A stretch of DNA of 43,476 bases from Aggregatilineales bacterium (GTDB taxonomy: Bacteria > Chloroflexota > Anaerolineae > Aggregatilineales > Phototrophicaceae). Below, piece after piece: positions 32,792 through 42,503 of this stretch (positions are counted from its first letter, which is position 1; each line of letters opens with the position of its first letter). The notes under the pieces were generated by a model. It saw only the letters and a program-made list of their open reading frames with translations. It was not told the origin of the DNA and did no database searches. The stretch is taken from NCBI GenBank assembly GCA_029975765.1, contig JARKOK010000529.1:1-43476 (forward strand), read 5' to 3'. Made by a program: the position numbers and the translations under genes.

Positions 32792-33655
32792 CTAAGGTTC
32801 GTCGCTGCCGGCAGGTTCCACCCGCGACATCTCGCGCTGTTCCTGAATTGCATCATCCACTGCGTCATGTTCTTCGCTGCTCACCGCCAGTGCATAATCT
32901 TCGCGGCTGTCTGCGGCTTCACCGGCGCTCTGCTGCGCTTCAACCATCGTTTCTCCACCCTCGCTGATTTCCAGCGGCAGGCTGAAGGAGAAGGTTGTGC
33001 CCTGCCCCGGCGTACTCTCTAACCAGATATGCCCGCCGTGTTTATGGACAATCGCGCGCGAAATTGCCAGCCCCAGGCCGCTGCCTTCAATCTTGAGGGC
33101 CACGCCCTCCCGCGACCGGAAGAACCGCTCAAAAACACGCGGCTGATCTTCCGGCGAAATACCCATACCGCTGTCCCGCACGCGCACCACCACTCGGTCA
33201 GTTTCGCGCTGCGCCTGAATCCAGACCTGCCCACCATCCCGGTTATACTTGATGCCGTTGCTGATCAGGTTGTCCATGACCTGCACCAGCCGCTGTGGAT
33301 CCGCCTGAATCAACCCCAGGTGGTCATCAAGCTGCATATGAATCCGAATGCTTCGCTGTTCGGCACTGTCGCGCAGCATCTCAACCACCTCACGGATGAC
33401 AGCCGCCAGATCACATTCAGCCAGTTCCAGCGCCATACCGGCATCCAACCACGAAATATCCAGCAGGCGTGCCACCAGATGTTCCATACGCTGCAAGCCG
33501 TTCAGGGCTTTGTCGGCAAAATGCTGCTGGCGCTCGTTCAGCGAACCGAGCTGTTGCACCAGTTCAATACAACCGCGCACGGAATTGATCGGCGTTTTCA
33601 GATCATGTGCTACGGTGTTCAGCCAATCCACTTGCGGGTCATTTGCCTCAGTCAT
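32792..33655 (-). CDS. Soluble orphan sensor histidine kinase
   Basis: A 287-residue kinase consisting only of HisKA and HATPase domains. The phosphoacceptor is His17 in VAHDLKTP; the N box is NLISNGIKYN, G1 is DSGMGIS and G2 is GSGLGLAI. There is no TM segment, PAS or HAMP domain and no response regulator nearby. An acidic, Glu/Ser-rich tail of about 55 residues ends the protein. The ATG overlaps the end of the BtuF-like gene by eight bases with GGTGAG upstream, so the two are coupled. The sensing input may come from a partner protein, perhaps the BtuF-like one; that is inference. Confidence 0.9.
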   Translation of the reverse strand: MTEANDPQVDWLNTVAHDLKTPINSVRGCIELVQQLGSLNERQQHFADKALNGLQRMEHLVARLLDISWLDAGMALELAECDLAAVIREVVEMLRDSAEQRSIRIHMQLDDHLGLIQADPQRLVQVMDNLISNGIKYNRDGGQVWIQAQRETDRVVVRVRDSGMGISPEDQPRVFERFFRSREGVALKIEGSGLGLAISRAIVHKHGGHIWLESTPGQGTTFSFSLPLEISEGGETMVEAQQSAGEAADSREDYALAVSSEEHDAVDDAIQEQREMSRVEPAGSDEP

Positions 33656-34547
33656 GGTTCTCACCCGAACATAATAAACCGGGAAGGGTGTTCAGTGCGT
33701 AGGCCAGTCGCGTGCCCGGCCAGGTCAGCAGTGTCCCGTCTACCAGCATCACCCGGTTTTGCCGCGCCGCTGGAACATCCAGCCCAGCGAACAATGGGAG
33801 ATGCGCCTCGGTGAACGGATAGGGTTCGCTGGGCAGCAGAATGACATCAGGCTGTGCGGCCACGACTTCATCCAGCGTCACACGGGGGTAGCGCGTATCC
33901 CGCCCGGCGGCGCGTGGGTCATCGGCGGCATATGGCACCGCCTGACCCACATCCGCCGCTAACGGATACTGCCGTTCACGATCCGCGAAAACGTTGGTGC
34001 CGCCGCTAACGCGCAGGATGTCATGACAGTAGGTGCCGGCATTAAAGGTCATCAACGGGTCAAGCCAGATGGGCGCGAACACCCGGCACGGCTGCACCCG
34101 GTTTTCAGCCAGCCGCAGCACCCAGTCATACGTTTGTTCGATCAACCGCACACGCGGCACCATCGCCGGTTCATCGAACACATGCATCATATTCCACAGC
34201 AGATTGATCGCTTCCAGGACGGTGCGCGGGAATGTCACCCACACCGGAATCCCCGCATCCTGCAAACGAGCCACCGTCTCGCGCTGGTTCTCCTCACGGT
34301 TGGCGATCACCAGGTCGGGCTGCAACGCGATAATGCGCTCGACATCCGGGTTCTTGGTGCCGCCGATGTGCGGCAGAGCAGCCACCTTATCCACCGGATA
34401 GATACAGTAATCGGTAACGCCTATCAGCCGGTCACCCAGATTCAGATCGAACAACGATTCGGTCACACTGGGTACTAGCGACACCACGCGGCGGGGTGGC
34501 TGTGTTACCGGCGCTTCCATCTCGTAGGTGTAGGTGTTCGCGTCCAT
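33648..34547 (-). CDS. BtuF-like helical-backbone metal/cofactor receptor without signal peptide
   Basis: A cobalamin or heme/siderophore-binding-type protein (class III fold) of 299 residues. RVVSLVPSVTESLFDL, then GVTDYCIYP, IGGTKNPDVERIIALQPDLVIA and TLDEVVAAQPDVILLP are family signatures. The ORF track frame extends back into purA, but the conserved region begins near MDANTYTYEM, so I start at ATG 34547. That gives no signal peptide or lipobox, so the protein is probably cytoplasmic, unlike transport BtuF. The next gene is an overlapping histidine kinase. It may act as an intracellular ligand sensor or carrier. Confidence 0.83.
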   Translation of the reverse strand: MDANTYTYEMEAPVTQPPRRVVSLVPSVTESLFDLNLGDRLIGVTDYCIYPVDKVAALPHIGGTKNPDVERIIALQPDLVIANREENQRETVARLQDAGIPVWVTFPRTVLEAINLLWNMMHVFDEPAMVPRVRLIEQTYDWVLRLAENRVQPCRVFAPIWLDPLMTFNAGTYCHDILRVSGGTNVFADRERQYPLAADVGQAVPYAADDPRAAGRDTRYPRVTLDEVVAAQPDVILLPSEPYPFTEAHLPLFAGLDVPAARQNRVMLVDGTLLTWPGTRLAYALNTLPGLLCSGENHD

Positions 34548-34562
34548 GTGCCTCGCAAATCT

Positions 34563-34592
34563 GTAGAGACGGGGCGTGTCTCTCGTCTCTAC
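34563..34592. repeat. Intergenic palindrome with 9-bp arms (REP-like)
   Basis: Arms GTAGAGACG (34563-34571) and CGTCTCTAC (34584-34592) with a 12-base loop. It sits between purA and the BtuF-like gene. No T-tract follows on the minus strand. Elements with GTAGAGACG/CGTCTCTAC ends are, from memory, common in cyanobacterial and Chloroflexota genomes. Confidence 0.6.
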
Positions 34593-34593
34593 C

Positions 34594-35880
34594 CTATAAC
34601 TGCACCAACTGGTCGCGCTCCGGCCCGACGCTGACCGTATGCACCGGCGTGCCGCACACCTCGGCAATCCGCTGGATATAACGCCGCGCCGCCGCCGGCA
34701 AATCGCCGCCGCGCCGCGCGCCGCTGATGTCCTCCTGCCAGCCGGATAGCGTTTCATACACCGGCTCGGCGCGTTCGAGTTCGGCGTTGGTTGTTGGTGG
34801 ATAATCCAGCAATTTGCCATCCACCCGGTATGCAACCGCAAGTTTGAGTTCCTCAAACCCGCTCAGAATATCGAGTTTGGTGAGTACCAGCTCGGTACAG
34901 CCGTTAATCAACACCGCGTAACGCAGCATAACAGCATCCAGCCAGCCGCAGCGCCGGGGACGCCCGGTGGTCGTCCCGTACTCATCCCAGAAATGCTCGC
35001 CCGTGCCGCGCAGCCGGTCACCCAGCGCGTCGGTCAGTTCGGTCGGCATGGGCCCCGCGCCAACACGGGTGCTGAAACTTTTGGCCGCCCCAACCACCCG
35101 GTCAATCCTGCCCGGCCCGATACCGAGTCCGGTCAGCGCCCCGCCTGCTGTTGGGGATGAACTGGTCACAAACGGATAACTGCCATGATCCACATCCAGC
35201 AGCGTCCCCTGTGCGCCCTCACACAACACCCGCGCGCCTTCCTGCAACCGTTGGTTCAGATATACGGCGGTATCCGCCAGAAAGGGCTGCAAACGCGCCG
35301 CCGCCTCAATATAAGGTGCGACCGCCGCATCGGCATCCAGTGTCGCCATATCCTGCCGCGCCAGCACCTCGTTCGCTTCACGAATACTCTGGTGCAGCGC
35401 GTCGGCAAATTCTTCGATGTTCGCCATATCGCCGGCACGGATGCCTTTGCGTCCGGTTTTGTCCAGATAGGCTGGCCCAATCCCACGCAGCGTGGTGCCA
35501 ATGGCCTGCGCGCCGCGCGCTTTTTCCGAAGCCGCATCCAGCGCGATATGCGCCGGGGTGATCAGATGCGCCCGCGTGCTGAACAGCAGCCGTTCCGGCG
35601 TAATGGTCACACCCAAGGCCTGAAGCTGATCCATCTCTTTGACCAGATTAACCGGGTTAACCACCATGCCGTTGCCCAGCACGCACATCACCTGCCCGCG
35701 CAAAATCCCGGACGGAATGGTGTGCAATTTAAATACCTGCTGCCCAACATAAACGGTATGCCCGGCGTTGTCACCCCCGCCATAGCGCGCCACTACGTCC
35801 GACTCTGTCGCCAGCCAATCGGCGATACGGCCTTTGCCTTCATCGCCCCACTGCGCTCCAACCAATACTGTTGCTGGCAT
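34594..35880 (-). CDS. purA: Adenylosuccinate synthetase
   Basis: PurA condenses IMP and aspartate using GTP in AMP synthesis. The 428-residue protein is of normal length. The N-terminal P-loop-like motif is QWGDEGKG (residues 10-17) with the catalytic Asp and Lys; GGGDNAGHTVY carries the catalytic His. IGTTLRGIGPAYLDK, EGAQGTLLDVDHG and the C-terminal KLDILSGFEELK region are all present. The start ATG follows the stop of the S51-like gene with no gap. Confidence 0.97.
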   Translation of the reverse strand: MPATVLVGAQWGDEGKGRIADWLATESDVVARYGGGDNAGHTVYVGQQVFKLHTIPSGILRGQVMCVLGNGMVVNPVNLVKEMDQLQALGVTITPERLLFSTRAHLITPAHIALDAASEKARGAQAIGTTLRGIGPAYLDKTGRKGIRAGDMANIEEFADALHQSIREANEVLARQDMATLDADAAVAPYIEAAARLQPFLADTAVYLNQRLQEGARVLCEGAQGTLLDVDHGSYPFVTSSSPTAGGALTGLGIGPGRIDRVVGAAKSFSTRVGAGPMPTELTDALGDRLRGTGEHFWDEYGTTTGRPRRCGWLDAVMLRYAVLINGCTELVLTKLDILSGFEELKLAVAYRVDGKLLDYPPTTNAELERAEPVYETLSGWQEDISGARRGGDLPAAARRYIQRIAEVCGTPVHTVSVGPERDQLVQL

Positions 35881-36533
35881 TTAGCCCCCTTTACCAAACT
35901 CCCGCCCCAGGACAACCGTTACCTGCCGCTGTCCCCAGGGTTCTACTTCACCGTCCGGCCCCAGCGCCAGCGCCGACGTACTGCCAATCCCGATAGCAAT
36001 CGCGCCTGGCTGCTCGTTCAGCACCCACTGCGCCGGCGCGCTCTGCGCGACCGCCGTCACACCCGGCACAACCAGCGCGCCCGCCAGCCATTCCAGGCCG
36101 GGCAGCACCGCATCACCCGTTATCACCCACGCGCCCAATGCCATCGCCGCGCGGCCTTCCGCCAGAACAACCGCGCCGTTCTCAAAGGCCGCCTGCATTC
36201 CCGCAGCCGCCGCGCCCAGCAGCCCGGAACGCAGTTCACCAACCTGCGGCGCGTTTTCAACCACGATGATCGCGGCCTCGCTTAATCGTGCGGTTAATGT
36301 CTGGTCATCTTCCGTCAGCGCATCCACAATGTAACCGGGCGGCGCGCCCAGATCATCCATATCCGCCAGCGCCGCCTCAATCCACCCATCGTGATTGCCC
36401 AGGCTGAGATACGCGACACCGCCATCCGCCGCCGCCCGTCCGATGACCTGACCGCGCACGTCGCCGCTTTCGCCGCCGGCCAGCACCAACCAGCCGCGCC
36501 CATCGCGCCAGTGCAGGATATTCTGACTTGCCA

Positions 36534-36534
<1 letters not shown>
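35881..36534 (-). CDS. Uncharacterised protein, possible degenerate cyanophycinase (S51)-like fold
   Basis: A 217-residue protein that I cannot place firmly. Its order of motifs resembles cyanophycinase/peptidase S51: a Gly-rich LVLAGGESG near the start, a beta strand AIIVVENA where GGDQ would be, VVLAEGRAAMALGAW at the nucleophile elbow, and AIGIGSTSALAL where GIDExTAL would be. The Ser of the usual GxSAG elbow is missing, so peptidase activity is unlikely if the comparison holds. It starts at ATG 36534 in a one-base TGATG overlap with the amidohydrolase and ends flush with the purA start. GAGG precedes it. Confidence 0.7.
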
Positions 36535-37721
<1,187 letters not shown>

Positions 37722-37750
37722 CATGTTTCCTGCTGTCGTTATGCAATGGT

Positions 37751-37779
37751 GTAGGGGTGAACTGACAGTTCACCCCTAC
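37751..37779. repeat. Near-perfect 29-bp palindrome (REP-like)
   Basis: Arms GTAGGGGTGAACTG (37751-37764) and CAGTTCACCCCTAC (37766-37779) around a single A. The 14-bp complementarity is complete. It lies in the 67-bp gap between the PIG-L and amidohydrolase genes. There is no run of T, so it resembles a palindromic repeat more than a terminator. Confidence 0.75.
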
Positions 37780-37788
37780 CTTATACCC

Positions 37789-38502
37789 CTATAAATTCAG
37801 CACCCGGAAGTTTTCGACATAACGCGGCTGGTCGGAGGGCGCTTCCGGGTCAACGTTCGCGCGGATCCGCGTTTCCAGTGCCGTCATATCAGCGATCTGG
37901 CTTTTGTGTTCTCGCAGCGCCCGAATACGGGTTTCGACGTAATCCGTCACATCCACCTTTACGTTCGGATCGCGGGTGACGGTCAGCCAGATCTGTTTCA
38001 CCTTGTGCGGCGACAATCCCTCATCACGTTCCAGTTCCGGGAAATACATCCGGTTGCCCGCTGCCGGAAACAGGGCTTCCAGCGCCGCCGCGCCAATCGT
38101 GCGATGATCGTGATGATTCGGGCGATTGAACATATTCCACCAGGTTGTCGGGTCATTCGTGACCACCACATCCGGCTGCCGCAGGCGAATCATCCGCACG
38201 ATGTCCCGCTTCAGTTCCGGTGTCACCTCCAGCTCCCCGTCATGGTAGCGCAGGAATACAATGTCCTTAACCCCGATCACCGCCGCAGCGCAGCGTTGTT
38301 CCTCCTCGCGAATCGCAACCAGCCTGTCCGGAGTCATATCCGGCACATCACTGCCTTTATCGCCGCTGGTCGCCAGTACATAGGTAATCTGCGCGCCTTC
38401 TGCCGCCCACTTAGCGAAGGTGCTGCCGCAAAAAAATTCGGGGTCATCCGGGTGGGCAAACACACCCATGATCCGTTTGGGCTGCTGTACTGCTTCTGTC
38501 AT
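37789..38502 (-). CDS. PIG-L family deacetylase
   Basis: A 237-residue zinc-dependent N-deacetylase. The zinc ligands are in AHPDDPEFFCG near the N-terminus and in NHHDHRTIG in the middle. Relatives remove the acetyl from GlcNAc-type conjugates in bacillithiol, mycothiol and GPI synthesis (BshB, MshB, PIG-L). No thiol-synthesis partner genes are nearby, so the substrate is open. It lies between two palindromic repeats and is probably part of the ricT transcript. Confidence 0.92.
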   Translation of the reverse strand: MTEAVQQPKRIMGVFAHPDDPEFFCGSTFAKWAAEGAQITYVLATSGDKGSDVPDMTPDRLVAIREEEQRCAAAVIGVKDIVFLRYHDGELEVTPELKRDIVRMIRLRQPDVVVTNDPTTWWNMFNRPNHHDHRTIGAAALEALFPAAGNRMYFPELERDEGLSPHKVKQIWLTVTRDPNVKVDVTDYVETRIRALREHKSQIADMTALETRIRANVDPEAPSDQPRYVENFRVLNL

Positions 38503-38526
38503 TATTGCTCCGATGTTTGTAATGCA

Positions 38527-38552
38527 TAGGGACTTACAGCCATACGCCCCTA
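38527..38552. repeat. Degenerate copy of the intergenic palindrome
   Basis: TAGGG (38527-38531) and CCCTA (38548-38552) flank a short spacer in the gap between ricT and the PIG-L gene. Read on the minus strand it begins GTAGGGGCGTATGG, like the ends of the elements at 34563 and 37751. Pairing is only partial. Confidence 0.35.
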
Positions 38553-38559
38553 CCCCATG

Positions 38560-39495
38560 TCAGGCTTCGTCTTCCGCCTTCGGCTGCTTGCCGGGTTTCG
38601 CGCCACACTCGCACGGCCCATCGCCATGTTTGGCACACGGCTCCTGTGCCTTCTTTTGCAGCGCCTCCCATTCGTCCAGTGGAATGATCTCCTCCCGCTG
38701 AACAACATACCGGACATCTTCGACGACTACCGTCACCGCATCCTGCAATGGATGCACATCCAGCACCTTACCCTCACCGTGCGGCGTGCCGATCCGTTTA
38801 TTCCGCTTCGGCAGATGGCGGCGCGCTTCCACATACTGCTCGTACTCGTACACCAGGCAGCACCGCAGCCGACCACACATACCCGTGATTTCCGATGGGT
38901 TCAGCGAAATGCCCTGCGCTTTCGCCATCTTGATTGAGATCGGGCTGAAATCGGTCAGGAAGGTGGAGCAGCAGCGCAGTTCACCGCACGCGCCAAAACC
39001 ACCCAGCAGCTTGGCGACGTCACGCGGGCCAATCTGACGCATTTCCACCTGCGACGCGGGGAACATCCGCCCCAATTCGTTCCACAGCCGGTTGGTATTC
39101 ACCTTGTCTTCCGCAGTGAAAAGAAACGTCAGCAGGCTGCCATCATAATTATAATGCGCCGCCACAAACTTGACATTCTCAAAGCCCCCAAGCTGCGCGG
39201 CTTTATCTTCGCACTTTTCCAGAGCCTCGTCCTGTTTGGCTTCCCACTGCTGTTTGAGCAGCAAATCGCGCGGCGTCGCCATTCGCATGATCGGTTTGTA
39301 ATCCATGCCCCTGTCGTCCGCCGCCGCAAACCCGTTCACCTGCCCCATCTGGCGGCCCCGCGCTGTCTCCACGATCACAAAATCACCCATCTGGAGTTCG
39401 GGAAATTCGCTGTAATCGAAGTGATACAACTTTCCAACTTTGTTAAAACGCACCCCGGCAACCATACGCTGCTGGAGGATTTGTGCCTCAGACAT
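38560..39495 (-). CDS. ricT: RicT/PSP1 (YaaT) family protein
   Basis: A 311-residue PSP1-domain protein. The Cys motifs GACGELRCC and MCGRLRCCLVYE, which in Bacillus RicT help hold iron-sulfur clusters in the RicA-RicF-RicT complex, are intact. MGDFVIVETARGRQMG starts the conserved core. In Bacillus the complex supports RNase Y processing and phosphorelay control. A further cluster of Cys and His (CAKHGDGPCECGAKPG) near the C-terminus could add a metal site. It is the first gene of the long minus-strand run and has a good promoter. Confidence 0.93.
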   Translation of the reverse strand: MSEAQILQQRMVAGVRFNKVGKLYHFDYSEFPELQMGDFVIVETARGRQMGQVNGFAAADDRGMDYKPIMRMATPRDLLLKQQWEAKQDEALEKCEDKAAQLGGFENVKFVAAHYNYDGSLLTFLFTAEDKVNTNRLWNELGRMFPASQVEMRQIGPRDVAKLLGGFGACGELRCCSTFLTDFSPISIKMAKAQGISLNPSEITGMCGRLRCCLVYEYEQYVEARRHLPKRNKRIGTPHGEGKVLDVHPLQDAVTVVVEDVRYVVQREEIIPLDEWEALQKKAQEPCAKHGDGPCECGAKPGKQPKAEDEA

Positions 39496-39551
39496 TGTTG
39501 ATCTACCTTGACTCTATTCCTTACCGACCGATGGCCTCACACACGTATTCC

Positions 39552-39581
39552 ATCATACGGCATAGTCCTCATCTGTGGCAA
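39552..39581 (-). promoter_or_regulatory. Promoter for ricT and the minus-strand run
   Basis: On the minus strand TTGCCA (39581-39576), 18 bp, TATGAT (39557-39552). Each box matches consensus at five of six positions. The transcript would begin about 50 bases before the ATG at 39495. Confidence 0.6.
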
Positions 39582-39585
39582 AATA

Positions 39586-39614
39586 TTGACATAAAATTGC
39601 CAAAATGCTAGTCT
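39586..39614 (+). promoter_or_regulatory. Promoter for the aspartate kinase gene
   Basis: Perfect TTGACA (39586-39591), 17 bp, then TAGTCT (39609-39614) preceded by TGC, an extended -10. The expected start near 39621 coincides with the first base of the paired leader. Its -35 is four bases from the ricT -35, back to back. Confidence 0.6.
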
Positions 39615-39620
39615 CAAACA

Positions 39621-39702
39621 GTCGCAAGGCAGTTATGTGGCTGCAAATGCCGTATTCTTTCGTACCAACATACTCGACTGCAGCCCGATTTGCGACAGGG
39701 GG
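39621..39702 (+). promoter_or_regulatory. Structured 5' leader of the aspartate kinase gene (candidate cis-regulatory RNA)
   Basis: Two nested perfect 7-bp pairings can be drawn. The outer pair is GTCGCAA (39621-39627) with TTGCGAC (39690-39696); the inner pair is GGCTGCA (39639-39645) with TGCAGCC (39679-39685). The outer stem starts at the predicted transcript start and ends next to the AGGGGG ribosome-binding site. The leader, about 86 bases to the ATG, is far shorter than a lysine riboswitch and lacks its motifs. The ORF track reads a frame through it, but that frame has no ribosome-binding site. Confidence 0.45.
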
Positions 39703-39706
39703 ATAC

Positions 39707-41113
39707 ATGAGCACGCTGGTGATGAAATTCGGCGGTTCGTCCGTTGGAACGAAAACGGCGCTCATGCAGGTTCTAAGCATTGTCCTGCACGAGCGCGAAC
39801 AGTGGGACAACCTGATACTGGTCGTCTCGGCGCTGGATGGGGTAACCGATGCCCTGATCGAATCCGCCCATCTGGCGCATCTGGGCAACCAGCGCGGCTA
39901 CCGGCGCATCGTCGCCAACCTCCGTACCCGCCATATGGCGCTGATCGAGGAACTGCCGCTCGGCGCGACGGAACGCGCCGCTTTGCAGGCCGACATTGAC
40001 CGGCTGCTGTTTGACATGCTGGGCACCTATGAAACCATGTCCGACCTGCCAGCGGAAACCCCGATTCCCGATCTGATAGATGCTACCATCGGCGTAGGCG
40101 AAAAACTGGCGGCGCGGATTGTGGCGGCGCTGCTGCGTCAGAAGGAAATTCGCAGCGTGGCGCTGGACGCGACCGACCTCATCATCACCGATGATGTCTA
40201 TGGTAATGCCACACCCAATATTGAACTGACATGCGACCGTATTCGCAGCAATCTGCTGCCCAGCCTCGAACGCCAGATTGTGCCCGTAGCAACCGGGTTT
40301 ATCGGCGCGACACGCAGCGGCAAACCAACCACATTGGGTCGCGGCGGCAGCGATTACACCGCCTCCATCTTCGCCATTTGTGCCGATGCCAGTGAAGTCT
40401 GGATATGGACGAGTGTGGACGGTATGATGTCCGCCGACCCGCGCGAAATTCAGTCGGCGCAGGTCATCCCGCGTATGTCGTATGAAGAAGTGGCGGAACT
40501 GGCCTACTTTGGCGCGCGCGTGCTGCACGCCCGCATGATCGGCCCACTGCGCGAGCGTCACATTCCTTTACGAATCAAGAACGTATTCAAACCCCAGCAG
40601 CCCGGCACCCTGATTCATGATGCTACCGCTGAACCCGGACAGCATCTTAAAGCCGTCACCGCGATTTCCGGCATTGGTCTGACCGCTGCCCGCAACGGGC
40701 CACTGTCGCCCATCCGTCAGTTGGTTGACCGCACGCTGCAGGCCACCATGCACACACACGCCGATGTGATGATTTCCTCGCAGTCGGCCACCCACAGCTT
40801 TGTCTGTTTCCTGATTCCGACGAGTGCCGGCCCCGACGCGATCCACGCCGCGCGGCTGATGCTGGAAGATGATCTCAGCGCGCAGCCGGATACCGCCGCG
40901 TGGCAGGTGAAACCGGTGAGCATCATCACCGTCATCCGGGATAAGATTGACGAAACACCCGCGCTGACAGCCGGTGTCCTGCACTGTTTAACAGGGATTC
41001 GTATTCTGGGACTGGCGCAAGGCCCGTCACGGTGCAGTCTCTCGATTGTGCTTGAACCAGAGCAGATGGAATCGGCGCTCTTAGCCATTCACGATCTGAT
41101 CGTGCATCAGTAA
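39707..41113 (+). CDS. lysC: Aspartate kinase
   Basis: The enzyme phosphorylates aspartate, the first step to lysine, threonine and methionine. It starts at ATG 39707 after AGGGGG and has 468 residues. The kinase domain opens with VMKFGGSSVG, then LVVSALDGVTD, GRGGSDYTAS, and WTSVDGMMSADPRE near the hinge. Two ACT-type regulatory segments follow (about 310-468; TAVSGIGL-like VTAISGIGLTA and LTGIRILGLAQG). The length fits monofunctional LysC/ThrA-type enzymes with end-product control. It is convergent with glnA, overlapping it by seven bases at the 3' ends. Confidence 0.93.
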   Translation: MSTLVMKFGGSSVGTKTALMQVLSIVLHEREQWDNLILVVSALDGVTDALIESAHLAHLGNQRGYRRIVANLRTRHMALIEELPLGATERAALQADIDRLLFDMLGTYETMSDLPAETPIPDLIDATIGVGEKLAARIVAALLRQKEIRSVALDATDLIITDDVYGNATPNIELTCDRIRSNLLPSLERQIVPVATGFIGATRSGKPTTLGRGGSDYTASIFAICADASEVWIWTSVDGMMSADPREIQSAQVIPRMSYEEVAELAYFGARVLHARMIGPLRERHIPLRIKNVFKPQQPGTLIHDATAEPGQHLKAVTAISGIGLTAARNGPLSPIRQLVDRTLQATMHTHADVMISSQSATHSFVCFLIPTSAGPDAIHAARLMLEDDLSAQPDTAAWQVKPVSIITVIRDKIDETPALTAGVLHCLTGIRILGLAQGPSRCSLSIVLEPEQMESALLAIHDLIVHQ

Positions 41114-42441
41114 CGCCGCAGATACCGCTCGACTTCCCAGGGTGTCACCTGCCGGTTATATTCGTCATATTCCTGCCGTTTGGCAGCAATATACCGGTCA
41201 CTGATGTACGGACCGAGTGCCGCCAGGATAACATCATCCTGGCTCAGCGCATCCAGCGCCTCACCTAACGAGGTCGGCAGCACTTCCAACTGGCGCAGGC
41301 GGGTGCGATCCTGCCGTACCAGCGTTTCTTCCAGCGGGTCAGGCAGCGGCGTCTGCTGGCGGATTCCATCCAGTCCGGCCATCAGCATCACGGCGCTGGC
41401 AAGATATGGATTGGCGCTGGGGTCCGGGCAGCGCAGTTCCAGCCGCGTATGGGACTCAGCGCCGGTGGAAATATGCGGCACGCGGATCAGCGCCGCCCGG
41501 TTGATATGCGCCCAGGTCACATATACCGGCGCTTCAAAACTGGTACCCAGCCGTTTGTAAGAATTCACCAGCGGCGACAGTACCGCACACATGGCACGCG
41601 CGTGAGCCAGTTGGCCGGCCAGAAAGTGTTTAGCCGTCTCCGACAGGCCGTATTCATCACCGGAATAGGCAAAGACATTTTCTCCGGTTGCCACATCATG
41701 TAAACTTTGATGGGTATGCATCCCTGACCCCGGCAGCTTTTCGCTGGGACGCGGCATAAATGTACAGTGTAGCTGGTTACGGCGGGCCACCGCTTTTAAG
41801 GCCACCCGCGAAATCAGAATTTTGTCAGCCTGTTTGAGCGCCTCATCATACCGGAAATCTATCTCATGCTGACCGGAGCCGATCTCATGATGCGTTGAAT
41901 CCACCGCGATACCCATCTGCGCCAGCGTCGCCAGCATTTGCCGCCGGATGCTCTGCGACATATCGGTAGACATATCAAAATAGCTGGCTTCATCCTGTGG
42001 GAGCAGCGGGGCAAGATCACCGCCGCTGGCCTGCCGGAACAGGAAAAACTCCAGTTCGATCCCGGTCTGATAGACAAAACCCAGTTCCGCCGCCTGTTTG
42101 AGGGCCTTCATCAGCACGTTGCGTGGATCGCCAATGAACGGCTCACCGCGCAGCGTATGCACCGTGCAGATCAGGCAGGCCGTGCGTTCTTCGGCAGGGT
42201 CCCAGGGCAGAATCGTAAACGTATCCAGATCAGGCACCAGAATCATGTCGCTTTCGGCGACGCGCGCAAAGCCTTCAATAGATGAGCCGTCGAAGTGGGA
42301 GCCAGCTTCCAGCACATCCGGTAGTTTTTCCGCCGGAACGGTGATGCTTTTCACCATGCCGGTAATGTCGGTAAACCACAGATCAACAAACCGCACGCTG
42401 TTATCTTCGACAGCCGCCAGAATCGATTCTTGGGTTGCCAT
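41107..42441 (-). CDS. glnA: Glutamine synthetase type I (short, alpha-type)
   Basis: Glutamine synthetase makes glutamine from glutamate, ammonia and ATP. I choose ATG 42441, which has GAAAGG six bases upstream, giving 444 residues. FDGSSIEGFARV, GIELEFFLF, GSGQHEIDF, GSGMHTHQSL and the C-terminal RLELRCPDPSANPYL are the active-site signatures. The length fits GSI-alpha, and I do not see the adenylylation Tyr motif of GSI-beta, so control is more likely by feedback or transcription. The last seven bases overlap the end of the convergent aspartate kinase. Confidence 0.95.
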   Translation of the reverse strand: MATQESILAAVEDNSVRFVDLWFTDITGMVKSITVPAEKLPDVLEAGSHFDGSSIEGFARVAESDMILVPDLDTFTILPWDPAEERTACLICTVHTLRGEPFIGDPRNVLMKALKQAAELGFVYQTGIELEFFLFRQASGGDLAPLLPQDEASYFDMSTDMSQSIRRQMLATLAQMGIAVDSTHHEIGSGQHEIDFRYDEALKQADKILISRVALKAVARRNQLHCTFMPRPSEKLPGSGMHTHQSLHDVATGENVFAYSGDEYGLSETAKHFLAGQLAHARAMCAVLSPLVNSYKRLGTSFEAPVYVTWAHINRAALIRVPHISTGAESHTRLELRCPDPSANPYLASAVMLMAGLDGIRQQTPLPDPLEETLVRQDRTRLRQLEVLPTSLGEALDALSQDDVILAALGPYISDRYIAAKRQEYDEYNRQVTPWEVERYLRRY

Positions 42442-42503
42442 AACTGACCTTTCAGACGCACCCTGAAGGCGCGCAGATGCATATCCGTACAACGCTCAAT
42501 CAT

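Noticed and set aside
35185-36285. 366-residue plus-strand ORF opposite purA
   Set aside because: It is antisense to the unambiguous purA and its neighbour, with His/Arg-rich shadow composition.
39621-39706. Lysine riboswitch before aspartate kinase
   Set aside because: The leader is about 86 bases, much shorter than that class, and its conserved core motifs are not present.
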